Assembly: GCA_964514665.1 (NCBI GenBank)
Contig: CAZESH010000124.1
Location: forward strand, 1 to 11,515
Direction of reading: 5' to 3'
DNA length: 11,515 bases
Origin: CAZESH01 sp964514665
GTDB lineage: Bacteria; Bacillota; Bacilli; Paenibacillales; KCTC-25726
Program-made: the position numbers and the translations under genes
The notes under the pieces: model-generated
Databases searched by the model: none
Told to the model about the DNA's origin: nothing
What the model saw: only the letters and a program-made list of their open reading frames with translations
Shown: positions 7,282 through 11,515 of the stretch, in pieces
How the letters are laid out: each line of letters opens with the position of its first letter
Numbering within the stretch: position 1 is the stretch's first letter

Positions 7282-7622
7282 ATGAATCAAGCTGACCAAA
7301 TGGCTTTCGGGGTTACAAAGCGGCGTTCGTACGAGCATGACTATGAGACGATTGACTATGGCGAGGGTGCCATCATCCAGTTCTGGGTATTTTTTATTCC
7401 AATGATAATTTTCACAAACCCTTTCGTGATTTCAGCGGGTTGGATATTACAAGGGCAATCATTCTTGTGATCCTTATGTGGTCTTGGTTCGGATTGGCCG
7501 CCGACATATTCATTAGGTTTGAGAAGATTTCAAAAAAACATAAAATCCTGATCGCTGCCGTTTCTTTATTGGCTTCAATATTTACATTGCGCTTTCTTCT
7601 TAGTGTTTATTTCGAGACTTGA
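7282..7622 (+). pseudogene. small membrane protein gene broken by one frameshift (about 113 aa if repaired)
   Basis: Frame 1 reads MNQADQMAFGVTKRRSYEHD and on through YETIDYGEGAIIQF. From 7383 the coherent reading continues in the next frame as LGIFYSNDNFHKPFRDFSG and LDITRAIILVILMWSWFGL, with two membrane segments in the second half (about 7443-7505 and 7545-7600) joined by a basic loop FEKISKKHK. A single missing base in the T run at 7381-7383 joins the two halves exactly. Without it, the first frame ends at a TGA after a non-native-looking tail. An ATG at 7279 is also possible. No convincing ribosome site precedes either ATG, so the 5' end may be damaged too. Function unknown. Confidence 0.6.
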
Positions 7623-7672
7623 CGTGAACGATCCTCCAGAGGGACAGCGTGAAGAAAGAGGCGATTTTTTAA

Positions 7673-7897
7673 ATGAAGTGGTGGTGGCTTGCACTTACGG
7701 CTTTGGCTTGGTTGTTTGGTGCCATTTTCCTGGTCATGAAATACAGTCCTTGGTGGCTAGTTAAAACTTTTTATCTTCTGCTGGCTTGTGTATTGTTCTA
7801 TTTGGGGGTTTTTGTTTTATATCTGGTGTCCGCTAGTTTCATGATAAGAAGTATTGAAGCATTTAATATGAAAGATGTTGCATGGAAATACATTTAA
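7673..7897 (+). CDS. small membrane protein, 74 aa, two transmembrane segments
   Basis: It starts MKWWWLALTALAWLFGAIFL, a first membrane helix, then KYSPWWLVK as the loop and FYLLLACVLFYLGVFVLYLV as the second helix, ending in a short polar tail. A ribosome site AAAGAGG (7655-7661) lies 11 bases before the ATG. The frame is intact with a TAA stop. No family is recognised. The position between two broken small genes suggests it belongs to the same array. Two-helix membrane proteins of this size include immunity proteins and small regulators of membrane enzymes; nothing here chooses between them. Confidence 0.65.
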   Translation: MKWWWLALTALAWLFGAIFLVMKYSPWWLVKTFYLLLACVLFYLGVFVLYLVSASFMIRSIEAFNMKDVAWKYI

Positions 7898-8019
7898 GAT
7901 TTTTTAATGGGGCTTCTTTTTCTATATATGGCTCTATCTTATTGAACGGATAAATGTGGGGTGAAGATATGGCCGATTTAACAGGAGCTAATCGAATGAA
8001 AGCAAGGAGCGGTACATCA

Positions 8020-8514
8020 ATGAATATGAATCAAAAAGCCATTGAATCGATAAATTGCTTAGGGAAAATGAGGAATATGTACATATGGTTGAACGGATTT
8101 CATCCGGTTACATCCCTCCGATGAAATTTGATCCTTCAATAAGAAGGGGCTGCTGGTTGTTCGGATGCAAGCGGCATAACCATCCGGAATATGAAGATCA
8201 TAAAAAGAACAATAATAACTCAAAAAAATTTCAGACGGGTGTGTTTATATATGGATCTATTCTCGATTTTTTTTATGTCTCTGATATACGGGTTGATGGG
8301 AAACGTAAGCATCAAGCAAAAAACAGTCAACTTCAAAGGACTTATCAAAGATGTTCTGAAAATGTTTTTATTGGTAACACCAATAAGTTTCATTATTCAT
8401 TTTATAAAGATCAGGTACAACAATACAGGGCTCGCTTGGATTTTTGGCGGTGTCGTTTTGGCTGCAACCATCTATTTAACCATACGGGCATTTGTTCAGC
8501 TGAAAAATAAATGA
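8020..8514 (+). pseudogene. three-helix membrane protein gene with two frameshifts (about 164 aa if repaired)
   Basis: AAGGAG (8004-8009) lies ten bases before ATG 8020 (MNMNQKAIE). The natural sequence then moves by one base (an apparent deletion within 8044-8051) to DKLLRENEEYVHMVERI, SSGYIPPMKFDPSIRRG, a Cys/His-rich patch (CWLFGCKRHNHPEYEDH) and FQTGVFIYGSILDFF. At the run of eight T (8267-8274) an apparent extra T shifts the frame again, to MSLIYGLMGNVSIKQ, KMFLLVTPISFIIHFI and IFGGVVLAATIYLTIRAF, and a TAA. Three membrane helices lie in the C-terminal half, with a cytosolic N-terminal part that might bind metal. An upstream in-frame ATG (7969) exists, but its ribosome site is poorer. 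The T8 run could also be bypassed by transcript slippage. Confidence 0.6.
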
Positions 8515-8563
8515 ATCAAGCTGATTTCTTCAAGTATATAGGCGTTTAATGGGGGGACGGGCA

Positions 8564-8728
8564 GTGAAAAAAACAAAAATATTACCTGAACCGCATCGGT
8601 ACGCGGTTTGTGTTCCGGATGATCTGATCCTTGCACCGACTGAGGGTTTCTTCCCGGAGTTTCTGATGAAAATGGAAATAATTAAAATATCGATCAGCTT
8701 TATAAGGTTATACAGTGAGGGCGAATGA
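8564..8728 (+). pseudogene. small degraded gene, 54-codon frame, likely truncated by a frameshift
   Basis: A GTG start behind GGGGGGACGGGCA gives MKKTKILPEPHRYAVC, VPDDLILAPTEGFFPEF, which looks like real soluble protein. Beyond 8662 this frame turns into a low-quality tail. One base earlier, the sequence reads SDENGNN, a TAA (8683-8685), then NIDQLYKVIQ and a TGA at 8716-8718. That TGA overlaps the GTG of the next gene as GTGA, a natural operon junction. I infer a lost T in the run 8660-8662 plus one nonsense change. The literal frame instead ends at 8728. No family is recognised. Confidence 0.4.
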
Positions 8729-9153
8729 TGATGAATACTCTGCTCATGATCAACATGATCATTTTTATGAAAAAATTCAAGCACTTTCGGGAACGAGCTT
8801 TGTGGTATGAATCACGAAAAAAATATGAAAAGGCTCTGGAGATCAGAAAACGAGGGCTGGAACTGGAAAATTTATCAAATCTGGAACGCGGCGATTTATT
8901 AATGGGCATAGGCGGGACTTACCTTTATTTAAATAACGAAGCTGAAGCTGCGAAGTATTTTGACAAAGCCTTTGAAGTCGCTGAACACGAGAACTTTCCA
9001 TACGATAAGCAGTATGAAAAAGTCATTAAGGCTTATATCGATTCCGGGAGGAGCCAGGATGCAAAAAGAATTTTGGATGAATTGATTGCCCGCCAAAGTT
9101 ACGATAAACGGTTTAAAAGACTTGAAAAATTAAAAGCGGAAATGTTTCCATGA
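8715..9153 (+). pseudogene. TPR-like helical repeat protein, one frameshift near the N-terminus
   Basis: The intact part reads RERALWYESRKKYEKALE, IRKRGLELENLSNLERG, then LLMGIGGTYLYLNNEAEAA, KYFDKAFEVAE and AYIDSGRSQDAKRILDEL. These are tetratricopeptide-type helix pairs (W/Y-KALE and A-KYFDKAFE patterns) that act as protein-binding scaffolds. A frame starting at ATG 8725 gives a Met-rich, unlikely N-terminus. A GTG at 8715 with AAGG seven bases upstream gives MRANDDEYSAHDQHDHFYEK and IQAL, which joins RERALWYES if one T is removed from the run 8785-8787. The repaired length is about 145 residues. GTGA overlap with the preceding gene suggests translational coupling. The 8725 frame may still yield a shortened but folded protein. 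Partner unknown. Confidence 0.6.
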
Positions 9154-9166
9154 GAGGCGAACTGCA

Positions 9167-9360
9167 ATGAAAGAAAAGATTCTTTGAATATTTCGGTGCA
9201 ACAGAGCCGCTTGGTTAATGAGTGAGCGCCACTATAGATTTTGGCTGTGAAAAACATTATTGCGAGTGGTCGGTATTTGATAAACATTCGTCCGTATTTT
9301 GTAGACCTTATTTACAGAGTTTCTATTTCAGTCCGCGAGGGAAATGGAACGGATCTTGTT
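9167..9360 (+). pseudogene. degraded small-gene trace after the TPR gene
   Basis: An AGAGG site is followed by ATG 9167 and then MKEKIL and a stop. Dropping one A from the run 9174-9177 gives MKERFFEYFGATEPLG before a TAA/TGA pair (9216-9221). The same frame then continues as SATIDFGCEKHYCEWSV, FDKHSSVFCRPYLQ, up to a TGA near 9360, overlapping the 3' end of the convergent minus-strand gene. Each piece looks like protein, but at least one shift and two stops are needed to connect them. This may be one dead gene or two short relics. Confidence 0.3.
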
Positions 9361-9885
9361 GAGTTTCACGTCGAGTGCCTTATGGTAGACGAAGATTCCT
9401 TGTATTTCATCATACTGTGGGTCCGAAGCCAGCGTAATCTTCGAGTGAAATACCATGACAAATGCCACGTCCGAAAGGATTTTGCCGTTCTTTAGTTCTA
9501 CAACGATGCTTTGACCTGGTTCAAGTTTGTTCAAGATCGGAAACATTCGGCTTGCCTTCTTCTCACCCGCCCGAATTTTCCATATTATCAAACTCCAAAT
9601 GACAGTTATTAATGCAATCGAGAGGACAAGGGACAAGGCTACAATGGATACATCCCCTAACGAACTGTCCCTAAGTAGACCAGTCATACCTCCAGCTGAT
9701 TGAAAAACAATACCTAATATTGCTACACGAAGTGTGATTTGCCACGAGCGTTCTGCGTCAAATGTTTCCATTTTGTCCCTCTTGACGTACGACAGGATTC
9801 TCCAGACTTGTAAAGCCGCTATCGCTGACAAGGTTATGCCAATAATAAAAAAAATCTTACCGAGTGAGATTGCACTGAACCACAT
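9328..9885 (-). CDS. hypothetical membrane protein with C-terminal soluble domain, 185 aa
   Basis: No family is recognised. The first helix is about residues 4-28 (IFFIIGITLSAIAALQV), a second weaker one is about 48-64 (RVAILGIVFQSAGG), and a strong third is about 76-100 (VSIVALSLVLSIALITVIW). A soluble, beta-rich tail of about 80 residues follows, with ELKNGKILSDVAFVMVF and IQGIFVYHKALDVKLNKI. The start at ATG 9885 is chosen because AGGGGAT (9893-9899) lies seven bases upstream. A GTG at 9906 would add seven residues, but has no ribosome site and sits at the predicted transcript start. The gene is intact and runs against the surrounding array, so it is probably an independent unit with its own promoter. 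Confidence 0.72.
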   Translation of the reverse strand: MWFSAISLGKIFFIIGITLSAIAALQVWRILSYVKRDKMETFDAERSWQITLRVAILGIVFQSAGGMTGLLRDSSLGDVSIVALSLVLSIALITVIWSLIIWKIRAGEKKASRMFPILNKLEPGQSIVVELKNGKILSDVAFVMVFHSKITLASDPQYDEIQGIFVYHKALDVKLNKIRSISLAD

Positions 9886-9913
9886 AGTCCATATCCCCTG
9901 TTTCACGCTGCAC

Positions 9914-9942
9914 CGTATACCAATATGCGGTCTTGCAGTCCA
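9914..9942 (-). promoter_or_regulatory. predicted promoter of the minus-strand membrane gene
   Basis: On the minus strand TGGACT and TATACG are 17 bases apart, each with four of six consensus positions. The predicted transcript would start about 22 bases before ATG 9885, leaving room for the AGGGGAT ribosome site. The match is moderate and untested. Confidence 0.4.
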
Positions 9943-9988
9943 GCGAATATCGAGTAAAATATCTGTTGGTATTATGTGTAAAGGTGTG

Positions 9989-10192
9989 ATGTCCGATTCA
10001 CAAGTGAGATAGTTATTATAGCGGTTGATTCGGCAGCCGTTTTTTATTTGCTCCGATAAAGGAACTGTTTAATTTAATAAAAGCGGGGAATTCTGTAAGT
10101 GAATGTTGGATTGAAATTGGGTGACCATCACAATGGGTCTATATTTAATATCCGTAACAAATATATCGATTTCGGAAGAAATTCAAGAATGA
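9989..10192 (+). pseudogene. heavily broken small-gene trace (about 66 aa if repaired)
   Basis: Coherent pieces lie end to end in shifting frames: MSDSQVR after AAAGG (9980-9984), VIIAVDSAAVF, then LFAPIKELFNLIKAGNSVSE and CWIEIG. Removing one G from the run 10119-10121 continues this as DHHNGSIFNIRNKYID, and removing one T from 10170-10172 continues it as SEEIQE and a TGA. That TGA overlaps the next ATG as ATGA. The later pieces are convincing; the two earliest joins (near 10010 and in the T6 run 10040-10045) are speculative. The literal frame from 10099 mixes the true pieces with out-of-frame sequence and is not a good gene model. Function unknown. Confidence 0.35.
10022..10045 (+). terminator. 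terminator-like hairpin, possibly inside a dead gene
   Basis: CGGTTG and CAGCCG pair over six positions (one G-U) around ATTCGG, followed by TTTTTT, the form of an intrinsic terminator on the plus strand. The same bases also read as AVDSAAVF in a plausible coding trace, so the structure may be a coincidence or may have arisen after decay. Confidence 0.35.
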
Positions 10193-10336
10193 ATTGCAAA
10201 AAGGACGAGGTTTATAGACAGATTTGCGAAAAAATGGGACAAAAATTTCTCAATCCTGCGGATCTCAATTGTATTGGCAACCATTTTATATATCATTGCG
10301 ATTGTTTTAAATAATTTAAGTGAAAGTGGGGTTTGA
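10189..10336 (+). pseudogene. single-pass membrane protein gene, one frameshift (about 48 aa if repaired)
   Basis: ATG 10189 overlaps the preceding TGA (ATGA). It reads MNCK and, with one A removed from the run 10198-10202, continues as RTRFIDRFAKKWDKNFSILR and ISIVLATILYIIAIVLNNL, ending SESGV and a TGA at 10334-10336. This gives a basic cytosolic start and one clean transmembrane helix. The stop overlaps the TTG start of the next gene as TTGA. Without the repair the literal frame loses the membrane helix. Function unknown. Confidence 0.45.
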
Positions 10337-10572
10337 TCCAATCCTTGTACCCAACCATAACAGAAAGAATATTTCATGATATCAGTGATTTAGGGGTTGG
10401 TTTGATACTCCTTATACTTGGGCTCTCTTATACAAAAGAACAACATTTACGGTGGTTTAAAATAAAGTTTCTCACTGTCTTAACATACGGTTTTGTTAAA
10501 ATCGCTTTGCTTGAATTCGGGATATTAGGGATCCTGCTGGTAATTTTGGGCTTGTTTATGGAACCCTATTGA
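10333..10572 (+). CDS. small membrane protein, 79 aa, two hydrophobic segments
   Basis: The start is a TTG whose last bases overlap the stop of the preceding reading frame (TTGA); AAGTGGGG just upstream is a passable ribosome site. The protein has a helix LGVGLILLILGLSY (about 20-34), a basic loop KEQHLRWFKIKF, and a longer hydrophobic stretch from about 47 to the end (FVKIALLEFGILGILLVILG), ending in LFMEPY. The frame is intact. No family is recognised. There is no in-frame ATG until near the C-terminus, so TTG is the only usable start unless the 5' end is also shifted. Confidence 0.6.
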   Translation: MIQSLYPTITERIFHDISDLGVGLILLILGLSYTKEQHLRWFKIKFLTVLTYGFVKIALLEFGILGILLVILGLFMEPY

Positions 10573-10604
10573 AGAATGGGGCGGTTGAAATGGAGGGATT
10601 CGTA

Positions 10605-11073
10605 TTGAAAAAAAAGCACAAGCTGTTTGCAGAAAAAACATTAAAACATCTTTCCATCGGAGCCAATGTGGATGGTCTGCAATTTGGATTATCGCCGGCA
10701 ACCATAAAAATTTACTTTACACACTATGAAAGAAATACAGAGAAAGATTTTATTTACTTGAATATTGAATCCAAGTGGTGCCTTTATTCTTCGGAACCCG
10801 ATCATTACCCAACATCTGAAGAAGAAATCACGGATATAACGGAAAGAGGATGAATATTGGAATATATACAGTATCAGACGCCAAAAAGTGAAAGACGTCA
10901 GAATAGGAGATGGCTCGCCTCATCTATTTGTTACCTTGGAATCCGGTCATATTCTTTTTGTTAATGGATTTCATGAGAAATACGAATGTTGGCAAGCTGG
11001 CGGCATGCTTTTAACCGGTTATAAATGGCTGGTAGTGGCTTGCCCGGAAAACGGGATATTGATCTCCGATTAG
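10605..11073 (+). pseudogene. beta-rich soluble protein gene with one frameshift (about 155 aa if repaired)
   Basis: GGAGGG (10592-10597) lies seven bases before TTG 10605 (MKKKHKLFAEKTLKHLSIGA). ATG 10590 or TTG 10569 are alternative starts in the same frame, the last overlapping the preceding stop. The first half carries VDGLQFGLSPATIKIYF and NIESKWCLYSSEPDHY and stops at 10853. Removing one A from 10843-10845 gives EEDEYWNIYSIRRQKVKDV and then LFVTLESGHILFVNGFHEKY, ending GILISD and TAG. The alternation of an L-x-G-xx-V opening, W-x-LYS and L-x-L-x-SGHILFVN blocks resembles the layout of small beta-barrel domains in the DUF6188 style, but this is a weak impression. The two halves may survive as separate fragments, since a GTG at 10888 could start the second. 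Confidence 0.55.
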
Positions 11074-11076
11074 CGA

Positions 11077-11214
11077 ATGACGCGGCATTTTGATATCATC
11101 ATTGGGATCGGTGTATTCATCGGTGCATGAATTTCAGGTTATACATTGGCATTCATGCCGTTTGGATTTAAAAAACTTATTATGACGTGCCGCTCATTGG
11201 GAATTATACCGTGA
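11077..11214 (+). pseudogene. small membrane protein relic with an in-frame TGA
   Basis: ATG 11077, three bases after the preceding stop, reads MTRHFDIIIGIGVFIGA, then TGA (11128-11130), then ISGYTLAFMPFGFKKLIMTC and RSLGIIP to a second TGA. The hydrophobic pattern continues smoothly across the first stop, as if a sense codon such as TGG had changed. No clear ribosome site is present. The final stop overlaps the GTG of the next gene (GTGA). Confidence 0.35.
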
Positions 11215-11421
11215 AGCAGGATAGCGAAATATGAAGCAATTGACTGCGTTAGGCACGAAGGCTGGGAAGTAACAAAAATTGAAGAATGGTTTATTGCAAA
11301 GCGGGAACAGTACGAGGAACATAACGAACTAGAAGACTCACTTCAGTGTTTTGACCAGGCTATGAATGATGGAATTGGCTTAATTGTTTATACATGGTCC
11401 GATGACGATGATACCTTGTAA
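11211..11421 (+). pseudogene. small acidic protein gene with one frameshift (about 69 aa if repaired)
   Basis: GTG 11211 reads MKQDSE. With one A removed from the run 11227-11229 it continues as YEAIDCVRHEGWEVTKIEEW, FIAKREQYEEHNELEDSLQ and CFDQAMNDGIGLIVYTWSDD, ending DDTL and TAA. The product would be soluble and strongly acidic, with a helix-like middle. Without the repair the frame closes after seven codons and the long downstream frame has no start. GGGA about eight bases upstream is a weak ribosome site. No family is recognised; acidic proteins of this size are common among immunity proteins, which is suggestive only. Confidence 0.5.
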
Positions 11422-11444
11422 TAGGCGAATGAGTACCGATAACC

Positions 11445-11459
11445 CCTTCTTTAAGAAGG
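11445..11459. repeat. inverted repeat CCTTCTT-T-AAGAAGG
   Basis: Seven-base perfect arms flank one T, so as RNA a 5-bp stem with a 5-base loop is likelier. It lies between the last broken gene and the final start codon. There is no T-tract after it, so it may be an operator or a weak terminator. Confidence 0.3.
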
Positions 11460-11479
11460 ATAAGGGATGTGTGATATAC

Positions 11480-11515
11480 ATGAAATTCATTCATGAAGGT
11501 TGGGCAATTATTGCA
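11480..11515 (+). CDS. possible start of another small gene, cut by the window edge
   Basis: ATG 11480 opens MKFIHEGWAIIA and the frame is open to the last base. AAGGG (11463-11467) lies 12 bases upstream, rather far. Twelve codons are too few to identify anything. Confidence 0.3.
   Translation, partial: MKFIHEGWAIIA

Noticed and set aside
9241..9495. Plus-strand 84-codon frame
   Set aside because: It is mostly antisense to the intact minus-strand membrane gene and has no ribosome site.
10099..10314. 71-codon literal plus-strand ORF
   Set aside because: Its middle is plausible, but both ends make better protein in neighbouring frames, including a clean membrane helix and overlapping stop/start codons.
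7282..11421. Programmed ribosomal frameshifting throughout the array
   Set aside because: The sites are varied short runs without shared slippery heptamers or pseudoknots, and nonsense codons occur too; decay or sequencing error is simpler, with only the T8 run kept as a slippage candidate.
11077..11421. TGA read as selenocysteine or tryptophan
   Set aside because: TGA is the ordinary stop of other genes in the window, no Sec-insertion hairpin was recognised, and the second TGA is explained as a gene end overlapping the next GTG.

Overview
The window looks like chromosomal DNA of a spore-forming, low-to-mid GC Firmicute, most likely Paenibacillaceae. This rests on a PAS-PAS histidine kinase of the sporulation-kinase type, strong AGGAGG-like ribosome sites, a divergent SRAP protein and many small lipid- or envelope-type ORFs. 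No RNA gene, CRISPR array, insertion sequence or phage gene was seen.

Layout. (1) Left edge, minus strand: the first 503 codons of glgB (glycogen branching enzyme), cut by the window. (2) A divergent intergenic region with a good sigma-A-type promoter drives an orphan histidine kinase (1657-3093). (3) A carbohydrate-acid module follows: an SDR oxidoreductase (3632-4435) and a RspA/ManD-type sugar-acid dehydratase (4451-5653), probably one transcription unit. Gene remnants flank it: the 5' end of a nucleotide-binding epimerase or SDR on the minus strand (about 3116-3189), the 3' end of a probable flavin-reductase-like gene fused in frame ahead of the SDR (about 3281-3520), and the 3' end of a second SDR (about 5719-5856). 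(4) A complete but divergent SRAP-family gene lies on the minus strand (5857-6492), with two terminator-like hairpins behind it that serve no visible gene.

(5) From about 6.8 kb to the right edge the DNA is visibly more A/T-rich and holds a series of very small plus-strand genes with no recognised function, many with membrane segments, plus one minus-strand membrane protein (9328-9885). Only a few of the small genes are intact. When neighbouring reading frames are joined, most of the others turn into coherent proteins broken by single-base shifts, nearly always at short homopolymers: about 8 apparent insertions, 3 apparent deletions and 2 nonsense codons in about 4 kb. The reconstructed genes abut through ATGA, GTGA or TTGA overlaps, so this was probably a compact operon. 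Five long genes in the left 6.5 kb show no such lesion. This favours real decay of an accessory locus over sequencing error, but does not prove it.

No complete novel system was identified. The part most worth a second look is this decaying small-gene array, whose style (many short, unrelated, membrane or acidic proteins, one TPR protein) resembles orphan immunity-gene arrays. That comparison is inference, not recognition.
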